From the NCBI RefSeq assembly GCF_014635185.1, contig NZ_BMCM01000006.1, forward strand, positions 1-64,000: DNA of 64,000 bases, given 5' to 3'. Positions 18,721-27,163 of the stretch are shown piece after piece (the stretch's first letter is position 1; every line of letters starts with the position of its first letter). The notes beneath the pieces are model-generated. The model saw only the letters and a program-made list of their open reading frames with translations, was not told the origin of the DNA and ran no database searches. The stretch is from Microbacterium murale (GTDB taxonomy: Bacteria; Actinomycetota; Actinomycetes; Actinomycetales; Microbacteriaceae). The position numbers and the translations under genes are program-made.

Positions 18721-18958
18721 GGCCAGGTGAGGCGAGCGCAGCACAGTCAGTTGGATGAGCGAGATCACGCTCCGCCAACGCAATGTGGAGCGTTCCCACT
18801 CTGATCGCTATTCCGAGAAGGATCCGAAGTCGTGGCGAGGCGCGAGGTCCATATCGCTTTCACCACATCCCGGCAACTTCGGGCCAGACAGCCTCGCAAA
18901 CGACTCAAATCCAGATTTGAAATGCCTTCGGAATCTAGCTTCTGATCAGGCATTTAAT

Positions 18959-19027
18959 GGCGGAGACGGAGGGATTTGAACTCTCGGTCCCCTTGCGAGG
19001 ACTCCACCTTAGCAGGGTGGTGTGCGC
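18959..19027 (-). pseudogene. Truncated tRNA-Ser(GCT)
   Basis: On the minus strand the anticodon arm CCACC-CTGCTAA-GGTGG (anticodon GCT), the variable arm, the T arm with GTTCAAATC and the acceptor 3' half CGTCTCCG followed by CCA are all present. The 5' acceptor strand GGAGACG and a proper D arm are absent. The T stem has a mismatch. It is a 3' tRNA fragment of the sort left by integration of an element, not a working gene. Confidence 0.75.
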
Positions 19028-19423
19028 CCTCACGCTGCCCTTGGACCGTTCGCAGATAGTGCGCTTGGAACCGCCGAGAAGCCTGAGTTTCTGTGGGTTC
19101 TCGGCTTCGTGAGCTCTCGCACCTTGCACACGAGAGACACTCGAATACTCGTCAGAATCGCTTCACTCGGGACGCTCCGGACACTTTTCGGACACCTGAC
19201 CGCTCACAACTAACGGTCTGGATTTTGAATCCATCGCCACTCAGTCTCGGCGGGCCGAAGCTCTGAAGATCCCGGAAACTCGCAAAGCCTCTGTCCGATC
19301 TCACGAGAGTTGTCGATCGGTGAGACAGCTCGTCCACGAAAAGACGGGTGAGTGGTGCGCTGCCGAGACTGCCGGTTAGTCTCACGAAAAAAGTCGGCAA
19401 TCGCGTTTCGCCCTCACGCTGCC
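19025..19423 (+). repeat. 15-bp direct repeat flanking a 370-base segment
   Basis: CGCCCTCACGCTGCC occurs at 19025-19039 and again at 19409-19423. The first copy begins where the tRNA-Ser fragment loses its homology to a real tRNA. The segment between them holds no convincing gene. Confidence 0.6.
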
Positions 19424-19679
19424 TAAAAGGTCGGGTGGACAGTTTCGGCGCAGCAGGTTCCGGCAGGGGGTTTCGGCAGGTGCGCAACCGGCGTGCCGTG
19501 CGGTCGGCCGGCGACCTTGGTGCGCTCGCCAGAAACGATAGTTTCTGGCGAGCTGGTGATTGAGTGACCGTCCGGTGCTTACTGAGAGCCGTCAGCATGG
19601 CGGCAAGTACTCGCGCCGTGTGTCGGCGGAGAGAAGTGTTCCCGAGAGAACTATTCGCAGCCCGTAGGCCATGCCCAAG
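19050..19679. other. Non-coding stretch (scar region)
   Basis: About 630 bases without a supported gene. It holds the second copy of the 15-bp repeat and a 30-base palindrome. An open frame on the minus strand (19152-19598) has no recognisable family and an implausible composition. Confidence 0.5.
19524..19553. repeat. Perfect 13-bp inverted repeat
   Basis: GCTCGCCAGAAAC and GTTTCTGGCGAGC are separated by GATA. There is no following T-run, so it is less like a terminator than a recombinase or regulator site. Confidence 0.75.
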
Positions 19680-20087
19680 TTAGATGAGTTCGCCCACCAG
19701 CTGTTCGATGCGTGCACGGATGTCGTCGCGGATGGGGCGCACCGAGTCGATACCTTGACCTGCCGGGTCGTCGAGCTCCCAGTCCTCGTAGCGCTTGCCG
19801 GGGAAGAATGGGCAGGCGTCGCCGCAGCCCATTGTGATGACGACATCGGAGGCCTGGACCGCTTCGGTGGTGAGTACCTTCGGGGCTTCGGCAGTGATGT
19901 CGATGCCAAGTTCGGCCATGGCGTCGACGGCGATGGGGTTGATCTGATCGGCCGGCATGGATCCGGCGGAGCGCACCTCGATGCGGTCGCCGGCGATATC
20001 GCGGAGGAATCCCGCGGCCATTTGAGAGCGGCCAGCGTTGTGCACGCATACGAAGAGGACGGAGGGCTTTACGGTGGTGTCGGTCAT
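19680..20087 (-). CDS. arsC: Arsenate reductase, thioredoxin-linked LMW-PTP type
   Basis: This is a 135-residue protein. The phosphatase loop FVCVHNAGRSQMAAGF gives the CX5R site. The GCGDACPFFPGKRYEDW segment carries the distal cysteine pair that forms the disulfide reduced by thioredoxin. It converts arsenate to arsenite. The start is the ATG at 20087; a longer frame upstream overlaps the previous gene. It is the last gene of the trxB-trxA-acr3-arsR/C-arsC operon. Confidence 0.92.
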   Translation of the reverse strand: MTDTTVKPSVLFVCVHNAGRSQMAAGFLRDIAGDRIEVRSAGSMPADQINPIAVDAMAELGIDITAEAPKVLTTEAVQASDVVITMGCGDACPFFPGKRYEDWELDDPAGQGIDSVRPIRDDIRARIEQLVGELI

Positions 20088-20112
20088 CGTGACTCCAGTT
20101 TTGAGAAAGTGG

Positions 20113-21108
20113 TCAGTTGAGAAGGTTGTCGACGAGGGTACGGACGCGGGCGGCGATGTCATCGCGGATGGCTTCGACGCCTTCGCGGGACGCGAGGGCT
20201 GGGTCGCCGACGGCCCAGTCGTCGTAGCGGACCCCGGGGATGATCGGGCAGACATCGCCGCATCCCATAGTGATGACGACATCCGCGGCGCGGACGGCGT
20301 CGTCGGTCAGAGGCTTCGGGAACCTGTCGGTGGCGCCGTCGCCTTCGATCTCTGCGAGCAGTGAGCGCACGTGCGGGTGGATGACGTCGGCGGGGCTGGA
20401 GCCTGCCGACCGCGCGATGACTCTGCCACCCGCGAGCTGATTGACCAGTGCGGCGGCGAGCTGCGAGCGACCGGCATTGGCGACGCAGACGAACAGCACC
20501 TGCGGGACGGCCGTGTCACGGTCTCGAGTGAGGTCGCTCAGCCGCTGCCTGGCGAACCGCTCCGTGAGCGGAATCAGCGCTGAGGTCACCCGGGCGGTGC
20601 GGGCGAGAGCGCTGTATGACTCTCGCACGATGGTCAAGACGGTCGCTGAGTCGAGCTCCGGGATCTCTGCAGCCAGCTCGTCGGCGAGGTGAGTGACGCG
20701 GGCGTCGAAGTCTGGTCGGCGCGCCTCATCGACTGCGTCTTCTGTCCAGGGTCCTGCGACTGTCGCGGGCGCGAATGAATCCAGCAGGGTGGTGACGGCG
20801 CGGCGGCGGTTCGGGTTGATCTTGTACCAGACCCAGGTGCCGCGACGCTCGGACGTCAGCACATCGACGTCCTTGAGAACCTTAAGGTGATGCGACACCG
20901 TCGGCTGTGACACCTCGGCGAGCTCAGCGAGGTCGCAGACGCAGGATTCGCCGCGCGGGTCGGAGGCGATCGCGGACAACATCCGCAGGCGCAGCGGGTC
21001 GGAGAGCGCCTTCAATGTGGCTGCGACGGATGACGCCGCGTCCTGCCCTATCGCGTGCGAGGCGACCGGACTGCAGGTATCTTCAGCGGTCAAAGTGACA
21101 TTCATCAT
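20113..21108 (-). CDS. ArsR-ArsC fusion: arsenic repressor joined to arsenate reductase
   Basis: This 331-residue protein has an ArsR winged helix at about 25-105 with the As(III) site ESCVCDL and HTH SQPTVSHHLKVL. A three-helix linker domain follows (about 120-195), then an LMW-PTP arsenate reductase (about 205-331) with FVCVANAGRSQLAAAL and GCGDVCP. It can both sense arsenite and reduce arsenate. The start overlaps the acr3 stop by four bases. Confidence 0.9.
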   Translation of the reverse strand: MMNVTLTAEDTCSPVASHAIGQDAASSVAATLKALSDPLRLRMLSAIASDPRGESCVCDLAELAEVSQPTVSHHLKVLKDVDVLTSERRGTWVWYKINPNRRRAVTTLLDSFAPATVAGPWTEDAVDEARRPDFDARVTHLADELAAEIPELDSATVLTIVRESYSALARTARVTSALIPLTERFARQRLSDLTRDRDTAVPQVLFVCVANAGRSQLAAALVNQLAGGRVIARSAGSSPADVIHPHVRSLLAEIEGDGATDRFPKPLTDDAVRAADVVITMGCGDVCPIIPGVRYDDWAVGDPALASREGVEAIRDDIAARVRTLVDNLLN

Positions 21109-22214
21109 GGCGTCCTTACCTCGGTGTATGGAGCTGCGGTGTATGGGTCAGTGTGGAACCAGCGCCTGGCTGCCCAGAGCGAGACATAGACGAGCCCGAC
21201 AAGCACGGGCACTTCGATTAGCGGACCAACGACGCCCGCGAGGGCCTGACCCGACGTCGCCCCGAACGTGCCGATGGCCACGGCAATCGCGAGTTCGAAG
21301 TTGTTGCCGGCTGCAGTGAACGCCAACGTCGATGAGCGGGCATAGCCCAGCCCGAGCGCTTTGCCGGTGAAGAGTCCGATGAACCACATCACTGCGAAAT
21401 ACACCAGCAGCGGCAGTGCGATCCGCGCCACGTCGAGCGGGCGGGACGTCACCTGCTCGCCTTGCAGGGCGAACAGCAGCACGATGGTGAACAGCAGCCC
21501 GTAGAGGGCCCACGGGCCGATCTTCGGCAGGAACTTCTCCTCGTACCAGTCGCGGCCCTTGCGGCGTTCGCCGATGAAGCGGGATGCGAATCCTGCCAAC
21601 AGCGGGATGCCGAGGAAGATGAGCACGTTGAGGGCGATCGCCCCGACAGAGAAGTTCAGCCCCTGGGTATCCAGGCCCAGCCATCCGGGGAGGACGGTGA
21701 GGTAGAACCAGCCGAGCAGCGAGAACGCCACGACCTGGAACACCGAGTTGATCGCGACGAGTACTGCGGCGGCTTCGCGGTCGCCGCAGGCGAGGTCGTT
21801 CCAGATGACGACCATCGCGATGCATCGGGCGAGCCCGACGATGATGAGGCCGGTCCGGTACTCCGGCAGGTCGGGGAGGAACATCCAGGCAAGGGCGAAC
21901 ATCAGCGCGGGACCGATCAGCCAGTTCAGCACGAGCGAGGAGATGAGCAGCTTCTTGTCGCCGGTGACAGCTGCGACCTTGTCGTAGCGGACCTTCGCGA
22001 GCACCGGGTACATCATCACCAGTAGGCCGAGGGCGATGGGGATCGAGATCCCGCCCACTTCGAGGCTTGCGAGCAGCGGCGATACGCCGGGGACGAAGCG
22101 TCCGAGGAGGATGCCGGCGACCATGGCGAGCCCGATCCACAGCGGCAGCCAGCGGTCCAGGGTGGACAGGCGTCGCGTCGTTGACGTCGGTGCGGGAACG
22201 GTTGCAGCACTCAT
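21105..22214 (-). CDS. acr3: Arsenite efflux permease, Acr3 family
   Basis: This is a 369-residue protein with ten or so membrane helices. The helix 4 motif GLARCIAMVVIWNDLACGD contains the Cys essential in Acr3, and the TAAGNNFELAIAVAI helix is conserved. It extrudes arsenite, the product of ArsC. It overlaps trxA upstream and the arsR-arsC fusion downstream. Confidence 0.95.
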   Translation of the reverse strand: MSAATVPAPTSTTRRLSTLDRWLPLWIGLAMVAGILLGRFVPGVSPLLASLEVGGISIPIALGLLVMMYPVLAKVRYDKVAAVTGDKKLLISSLVLNWLIGPALMFALAWMFLPDLPEYRTGLIIVGLARCIAMVVIWNDLACGDREAAAVLVAINSVFQVVAFSLLGWFYLTVLPGWLGLDTQGLNFSVGAIALNVLIFLGIPLLAGFASRFIGERRKGRDWYEEKFLPKIGPWALYGLLFTIVLLFALQGEQVTSRPLDVARIALPLLVYFAVMWFIGLFTGKALGLGYARSSTLAFTAAGNNFELAIAVAIGTFGATSGQALAGVVGPLIEVPVLVGLVYVSLWAARRWFHTDPYTAAPYTEVRTP

Positions 22215-22537
22215 GCGAGCAGCGCCTCCATTTTCTCGGCGATGACGGGCTTCGGGTGTGCGCCGATGAGGATGTCGGTGCGGACACCGTTCTTGTAGAA
22301 ACCCAGTGTGGGGATCGAGGTGACGCCGGCGGCCATCACTGTCTCCGGGTTCTGGTCGGCATCGAGCTTGACGACCTTGATCCGGCCGTCGTACTCCGCT
22401 GCGAGCTGATCCAGCAGAGGTGCGACCTGCTTACAGGGGCCGCACCAGGTGGCCCAGATGTCCACGACGACGGGGAGATCCGCATCGAGGACTTCGGTCT
22501 GGAATGTGGCGTCGGTGACAGGTGTGGGGGCGCTCAT
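22211..22537 (-). CDS. trxA: Thioredoxin
   Basis: This is a 108-residue cytoplasmic thioredoxin with active site [13 protein letters not shown] and cis-Pro [12 protein letters not shown]. It recycles the ArsC disulfide and could feed CcdA. It overlaps acr3 and trxB by four bases each, so it is dedicated to this operon. Confidence 0.95.
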   Translation of the reverse strand: MSAPTPVTDATFQTEVLDADLPVVVDIWATWCGPCKQVAPLLDQLAAEYDGRIKVVKLDADQNPETVMAAGVTSIPTLGFYKNGVRTDILIGAHPKPVIAEKMEALLA

Positions 22538-23511
22538 GCGAACACTTCCTCGGTTTCGAGTTCGATCGTGGTGCTCTCGTCAAGAGCGGACAGATAGTGC
22601 TGTGCGTCCTGCGCTGCCGCGCATCCGGTGCCGGCGGCGGTGATGGCCTGCCGGTAGGTGTGGTCGACGAGGTCGCCCGCTGCGAACACTCCGGGAAGGT
22701 TCGTGCGGGTGGAAGGATGTTCGACGAGCACATATCCGTCGGCGTCCGTGTCGATGATCCCGGTCACGAGTTCGGAGCGCGGGTCATGGCCGATGGCCAC
22801 GAAGACGCCGGTTGCCGAAAGCTCGCGTTCTGCTCCGGCAACGGTGTCGCGGAGGGTGACCGCGTGTACCTTCTCGGCGCCGATGATCTCGGCGACCTCG
22901 CTGTTCCATGTGACGTCGATCTTCGGGTGGTCGAGCACCCGCTGCGCCATGATCTTCGAGGCGCGGAACTCTTCGCGGCGGTGCACGACGGTGACCTTCG
23001 AGGCGAAGCGCGTCAGAAACAGTGCTTCCTCCATCGCGGAGTCGCCACCGCCGACGACGACGATCTCCTGCTCGCGGAAGAAAAACCCATCACACGTCGC
23101 ACACCACGAGAGACCGTGGCCGGTCAGCCGTTCTTCTTCGGGCAGTCCGAGTTTGCGGTAAGCGGACCCCATCGTGAGGATGACGGCGCGGGCGTGGATG
23201 GTCTCGCCGGCGCCGGTCTCGATGACTTTGATCGGACGGTCGAGGTCGACCCGGATGGCATCGTCGAGCAGGATGCGCGCGCCGAAACGTTCGGCCTGGG
23301 CGCGCATCGACTCCATCAGTTCTGGCCCCTGCACTCCGTCGACGAACCCGGGGAAGTTCTCCACCTCGGTCGTCGTCATCAGCGCGCCGCCCGCGGCGAC
23401 GGAACCTGCGAGAACGACCGGCTCGAGGCCCGCGCGAGCAGCGTAGACCGCGGCGGTGTACCCGGCGGGTCCGGAACCGATGATGACCAGCTCAACCTCT
23501 TGAATCGACAT
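22534..23511 (-). CDS. trxB: Thioredoxin-disulfide reductase
   Basis: This is a 325-residue flavoprotein with FAD motif [18 protein letters not shown], redox site [17 protein letters not shown] motif [13 protein letters not shown] and terminal [18 protein letters not shown]. It supplies electrons from NADPH to the adjacent thioredoxin. I start it at ATG 23511; the frame extends to 23550 without a good start. It leads the minus-strand arsenic operon. Confidence 0.94.
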   Translation of the reverse strand: MSIQEVELVIIGSGPAGYTAAVYAARAGLEPVVLAGSVAAGGALMTTTEVENFPGFVDGVQGPELMESMRAQAERFGARILLDDAIRVDLDRPIKVIETGAGETIHARAVILTMGSAYRKLGLPEEERLTGHGLSWCATCDGFFFREQEIVVVGGGDSAMEEALFLTRFASKVTVVHRREEFRASKIMAQRVLDHPKIDVTWNSEVAEIIGAEKVHAVTLRDTVAGAERELSATGVFVAIGHDPRSELVTGIIDTDADGYVLVEHPSTRTNLPGVFAAGDLVDHTYRQAITAAGTGCAAAQDAQHYLSALDESTTIELETEEVFA

Positions 23512-23639
23512 GTGTCTATATTGACATCCATCGATGCCGAATGCAATCATGCTGAAAAGAGTTCACCTGCCCGTCACCCGGCAAGCAGATCATGCCAGTG
23601 CAGTACCCCCTTCTTCCCTCCTCCAAGAAAGTCGCGAAA
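23512..23639. promoter_or_regulatory. Divergent promoter region of the arsenic genes
   Basis: This short interval between divergent trxB and the LMW-PTP gene must hold both promoters. It contains an AT-rich TCTATATTGACAT segment and a CATCGATG palindrome that could be part of an ArsR operator. No exact consensus is claimed. Confidence 0.4.
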
Positions 23640-24044
23640 ATGATGCCCCAGCCTAAGACCGTCCTCTTCATCTGCACTCACAACGCGGGGCGTTCGCAGC
23701 TGGGCGCCCACCTGCTCACCCACGTCGGAAACGAGCACCTGGTAGCTACGAGCGCGGGCATCAACCCGGCCGAGGCAATCAACCCGGCGGTCGCGGCATC
23801 ACTGCAAGAACTCGGCATCGACACAAGCGGCGCAAATCCGCGTGCGGTGACGGCCGAAGATCTCGACACCGCTGATGTCGTGGTTCTGATGAAGCCGGGC
23901 CTGTCGCTACCAGGCCCGGTGCGCGGAGAACTCGTCGAGTGGTCATTCCCTGATCCATCGAACTGGGAAGCCGACGGAGTGCGCGAGCTGCGCGATGCTG
24001 TCAATGAGAGCGTGCGCGGGCTCGCCGCGCGTCTCGCGGACTGA
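23640..24044 (+). CDS. ArsC-like low-molecular-weight phosphatase
   Basis: This is a 134-residue protein with phosphatase loop FICTHNAGRSQLGAHL. It lacks the GCGDxCP distal cysteine pair of the other ArsC copies, having MKPGLSLPGPVRGE instead. It may use mycothiol or another thiol, or not be an arsenate reductase. I start it at ATG 23640, by analogy with the short lead of other ArsC proteins; an in-frame ATG lies at 23592. Confidence 0.8.
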   Translation: MMPQPKTVLFICTHNAGRSQLGAHLLTHVGNEHLVATSAGINPAEAINPAVAASLQELGIDTSGANPRAVTAEDLDTADVVVLMKPGLSLPGPVRGELVEWSFPDPSNWEADGVRELRDAVNESVRGLAARLAD

Positions 24045-24047
24045 GGA

Positions 24048-24092
24048 CACGAAGGGCAGGGTCCTCCTCGCCGGGGACTCCGGCCCTTCGTG
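24048..24092. terminator. Bidirectional hairpin between convergent genes
   Basis: CACGAAGGGC and GCCCTTCGTG form a perfect 10-bp stem just after the LMW-PTP stop and just before the flavoprotein stop. It fits a shared terminator, though no T-run follows. Confidence 0.6.
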
Positions 24093-24101
24093 ACGTGACG
24101 G

Positions 24102-25409
24102 TCAGCCGACGGTGACGGGGCGCAAACCGATCTGCACCAAGGCCGGAGCCGGGGCTGCACAGCAGCTTCCCGCGTTGTTATCGAAGTCGCCGGATCCACC
24201 GCACACGCCAGTGTCGGGAAGGACGAGTTCATTGCGTGCGGCGGCCTCGTGATCTCCCGCGATGTGCGCGGTGACGCTTCGTACCTGCTCGTACCCCGTC
24301 ATCGCGAGGAACGTCGGCGCGCGGCCGTATGACTTCACACCGACGATGAAGAAGCCCTGCTCCGGCTGCGCGAGTTCCCTGACGCCGGTGGCCCCCACTG
24401 ATCCGCACGAGTGGATGTTCGGGTCGATCTCCGCGGCGATCCCGGCGACGGCATCGAGAGCGGGGTCAAGGCTGATACGCAGCTCGCGCAGCATCTCCGT
24501 GTCAGGCCGGAACCCGGTCAGAGCGAACACATGAGCGACGCCCACGACCTCACGTCCGTCCTCGGCGATGATCGTCAACGCCTCATCCTCTTGACGGATT
24601 TCCGCGACCCGGAATCCGGTGACCAGGTTCACCAGACCCTCATCGATCATCTTGCGGGCGCGAGAGCCGAGCGCGGCGCGCTCCGGGAGCTCATCGCCGA
24701 GCCCACCACCGAAGACATTTGTGGCGCTCCCCCGACGCAGAAGCCACGTGACCTGGGTGCCGGGCGATCGCCTGACCAGTTCGCTCAGGCGCAGCACGGC
24801 ATGCGTGGCGGAGTGCCCGGCGCCCACGACGACGACATGCGACCCGGCGAGCTCGGACACGTCGTCAGGGATGCGGTACGAGATCGAAGCCGAGGCCCTT
24901 GCTTCGCCGAGCGCCGGGAACCCATCGCTGCCCGCCGGATTCGGAAGACCCCACGTGCCGCTTGCGTCAATGACGGACCGGGCGCCCAGGCGGGATTCAT
25001 GCCCGTCTGAGTCGACCACGTGCACGATGAAGGGCTGGCTCTTTCGTCCGCCGTCGACGACCTTGTCGCGCCCCTGGCGAGAGATGCCGGTCACGGTTGT
25101 GGCGTATTTCACCCGCTGCCCCAGAACATCCGCGAGCGGGGCGAGGTAGTCGCTCACCCATTCCGCCCCGGTCGGGTATCCCGAGACGGGTGCGCTCCAG
25201 CCTGTGGGTTCGAGAAGTCGTCGTGCGGCGGTGTCCGTCAGCTCCGGCCATGACGAGAAGAGACGCACGTGGCCCCATTCCAATACTGCTGCTGCAGGCC
25301 CCTCACCACGCTCGAGGACAACGACGTCCACATCGCGTTCGGCAAGGTGCGCCGCGGCGGCAAGACCCTGCGGACCCGCTCCGATCACGACAACAGGAAG
25401 TTCATCCAT
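24102..25409 (-). CDS. Arsenic-associated FAD-dependent oxidoreductase
   Basis: This 435-residue flavoprotein has FAD motif GAGPQGLAAAAHLAERD, an NADPH-type motif GAGHSATHAVL near residue 190 and ALTGFRPD near residue 300. It matches the flavin monooxygenase-like proteins often seen in actinobacterial ars loci. The C-terminal ~40 residues hold a Cys-rich tail (GVCGGSGDF, then SCCAAPA), a plausible As(III) or metal-binding tail. I prefer ATG 25409, since AGGAG is well spaced from it. Reaction unknown. Confidence 0.82.
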   Translation of the reverse strand: MDELPVVVIGAGPQGLAAAAHLAERDVDVVVLERGEGPAAAVLEWGHVRLFSSWPELTDTAARRLLEPTGWSAPVSGYPTGAEWVSDYLAPLADVLGQRVKYATTVTGISRQGRDKVVDGGRKSQPFIVHVVDSDGHESRLGARSVIDASGTWGLPNPAGSDGFPALGEARASASISYRIPDDVSELAGSHVVVVGAGHSATHAVLRLSELVRRSPGTQVTWLLRRGSATNVFGGGLGDELPERAALGSRARKMIDEGLVNLVTGFRVAEIRQEDEALTIIAEDGREVVGVAHVFALTGFRPDTEMLRELRISLDPALDAVAGIAAEIDPNIHSCGSVGATGVRELAQPEQGFFIVGVKSYGRAPTFLAMTGYEQVRSVTAHIAGDHEAAARNELVLPDTGVCGGSGDFDNNAGSCCAAPAPALVQIGLRPVTVG

Positions 25410-25420
25410 CACATCTCCTC

Positions 25421-25492
25421 AAATCGAAGTTCTTCAATACGAAAACTGTTTCGCATCTGTTGAAGATTGTCAATACGTGTCAGACTAGCCTC
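25421..25492. promoter_or_regulatory. Divergent ArsR-type operator/promoter
   Basis: Between the flavoprotein and arsR, an inverted pair TCTTCAA (25431-25437) and TTGAAGA (25460-25466) frames an AT-rich segment. CAATACG is repeated at 25435-25441 and 25470-25476. This is the expected place for self-regulation by the adjacent ArsR. Confidence 0.5.
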
Positions 25493-25834
25493 GTGAGCTT
25501 GCCAACGATCATTGAAGCGAGCGCCTGTTGCGTGCCGCGCATCACTTCCTCGCTCACGGCTGAGGATGCGGAGCGGGTGTCACGCGTGTTCAAGGCGCTC
25601 GGCGATCCCACGCGAGTCAGGCTGCTGTCGTTGATCGCGGCCGGCGAGGGTGGTGAGGCATGCATCTGCGACCTCACGGAGCCGGTCGGACTCTCGCAGG
25701 GCACGGTTTCGCATCACATGAAGCTCCTCACCGATGCGGGGCTGGTGACGCGGGAGCAACGAGGCAAGTGGGCATACTTCGCTGTCAACAACGGCGCACT
25801 GGACGCGGCCGCCGACGCGATCCGCTCCGTATAA
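25493..25834 (+). CDS. arsR: ArsR-family arsenite-responsive repressor
   Basis: From a GTG at 25493 the product is 113 residues. The winged helix contains LGDPTRVRLLSLI, GEACICDLTEPVGLSQGTVSHHMKLL and wing residues REQRGKWAYF. Cysteines in SACC near the N-terminus and in CICDL could bind As(III). It probably controls the divergent flavoprotein and itself. Confidence 0.9.
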   Translation: MSLPTIIEASACCVPRITSSLTAEDAERVSRVFKALGDPTRVRLLSLIAAGEGGEACICDLTEPVGLSQGTVSHHMKLLTDAGLVTREQRGKWAYFAVNNGALDAAADAIRSV

Positions 25835-25860
25835 CTGCGGTCGCAGACCACTAGGGTACC

Positions 25861-26031
25861 CACAATTACGGCGCCATCAACGGTGTCTTCGCCGCTCCGA
25901 TCACCCTCGTCGGCGCGGTCGACCCTGCCATCGGACCGCTCTTCGCCGTCGCGACCGGTTCCCATTCAGCGATGGCGGTCGTCACCGTCGCACCGACTGC
26001 GCTCTCGCTCACCTTCGCCCGATTCTCCTGA
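25861..26031 (+). pseudogene. C-terminal remnant of an MFS transporter
   Basis: A short open frame reads NYGAINGVFAAPITLVGAVD and continues through a hydrophobic helix to a stop. This matches the last two helices of MFS permeases (YGALNG...P motif). No start or upstream helices exist; the ArsR gene abuts it. It is what is left of a deleted transporter between arsR and pstS. Confidence 0.65.
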
Positions 26032-26062
26032 CGCGGTAATTCAAGAGAGTTCTTCCACGTTC

Positions 26063-26084
26063 GTTCACCTCACGTTCACATAGA
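26063..26084 (+). promoter_or_regulatory. PHO box upstream of pstS
   Basis: Two adjacent 11-base direct repeats, GTTCACCTCAC and GTTCACATAGA, match the GTTCACC direct-repeat unit bound by actinobacterial PhoP. A partial third unit lies just upstream. Position about 90 bases before the pstS start is right for phosphate-starvation activation. Confidence 0.8.
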
Positions 26085-26174
26085 TGACCTTCTATGAATA
26101 CGTCAAATAGACAAGCATCTATTTGAGGCGGTCCACTGGCTGCCTGACACGTATCTGAGATGAAGGAAGCAATC

Positions 26175-27140
26175 GTGCGAAAGACCACAGCAAAGATTCT
26201 CGCGTCGACGGCGCTGGTCGTCATCGGCGCGCTCACGCTGAGCGCTTGCGGCGGACAATCCGCGGAAGGCGACTCCAACGGATCGGGCGACTCCGCAAGC
26301 GGATTGTCTGGTGCGGTGACCACCGACGGTTCGTCGACCGTTGCCCCGCTCACCGAGGCAGCGGCCGACCTGTTCGGCGACGAAGAGTCCGGTGTGAACG
26401 TCTCCGTCGCCACGTCCGGCACCGGCGGCGGGTTCAAGTCCTTTTGCGCCGACGAGACCGACATCTCCAACGCGTCCCGTCCGATCAAGGACGAAGAGGC
26501 CGCGGAGTGCGAAGCTGCGGGTGTCGAGTACACCGAGATCGTCGCAGCCAACGACGGGCTCTCGGTCATCATCAACCCGGAGAACGACTGGGCTGAGGAC
26601 CTCACCGTCGAGCAGCTCAACACCATCTGGAGCCCGGAAGCCGAGGGTGAGATCACCAACTGGAACCAGGTCGACTCAAGCTTCCCCGATCAGGCCATTA
26701 CCCTCTTCGGTGCAGGCACGGACTCTGGCACGTTCGACTACTTCACCGACGCGATCAACGGCGAAGAAGGCGCGATCCGCACCGACTACAGCCCTTCGGA
26801 AGACGACAACATCACTGTCCAGGGCGTCTCGGGCGACGTCGGCGCGATCGGCTTCCTCGGCCTGAGCTACGTCGAAGAGAACGAGGGTGTCATCAAGGCC
26901 GCCATGATCGATGGTGTGTTGCCGAGCACGGAGACCGTCCAGGACGGCACGTACACGCCTCTGGGGCGTCCGCTGTTCATCTACGTCAACAACGCCGCCT
27001 ACGTTGAGAAGGAACAGGTGAAAGCGTTCGTCGACTTCTACGTCGCGAACTCGCTCGACATCGCCGAGCGTGCCCTGTTCGTCCCCCTCACCGAGGAGCA
27101 GGTCACCACGGCCTCGGACGAGCTCGCCTCACTCGGCTGA
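26175..27140 (+). CDS. pstS: Phosphate ABC transporter substrate-binding lipoprotein
   Basis: This is a 321-residue lipoprotein with lipobox LTLSACG. TTDGSSTVAPLTEAAADLF and GTDSGTFDYFTDAING carry the phosphate-contacting Ser, Thr and Asp residues of PstS. I choose the GTG at 26175, seven bases after AAGGA, over the ATG at 26160. It binds phosphate outside the membrane and discriminates against arsenate. First gene of pstSCAB. Confidence 0.95.
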   Translation: MRKTTAKILASTALVVIGALTLSACGGQSAEGDSNGSGDSASGLSGAVTTDGSSTVAPLTEAAADLFGDEESGVNVSVATSGTGGGFKSFCADETDISNASRPIKDEEAAECEAAGVEYTEIVAANDGLSVIINPENDWAEDLTVEQLNTIWSPEAEGEITNWNQVDSSFPDQAITLFGAGTDSGTFDYFTDAINGEEGAIRTDYSPSEDDNITVQGVSGDVGAIGFLGLSYVEENEGVIKAAMIDGVLPSTETVQDGTYTPLGRPLFIYVNNAAYVEKEQVKAFVDFYVANSLDIAERALFVPLTEEQVTTASDELASLG

Positions 27141-27163
27141 TCCGCCCGCTCACGACGCCTCCC

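Noticed and set aside
19219-19233. tRNA-Gln-like anticodon arm with TTTTGAA loop
   Set aside because: Only the anticodon stem-loop is found; there is no acceptor, D or T arm around it.
19152-19598. 148-residue minus-strand frame in the scar region
   Set aside because: No family, biased composition and it spans a palindrome and a direct repeat.
25883-26083. Plus-strand Ser/Pro-rich frame
   Set aside because: It is out of frame with the MFS remnant and crosses the PHO box region; no real protein features.
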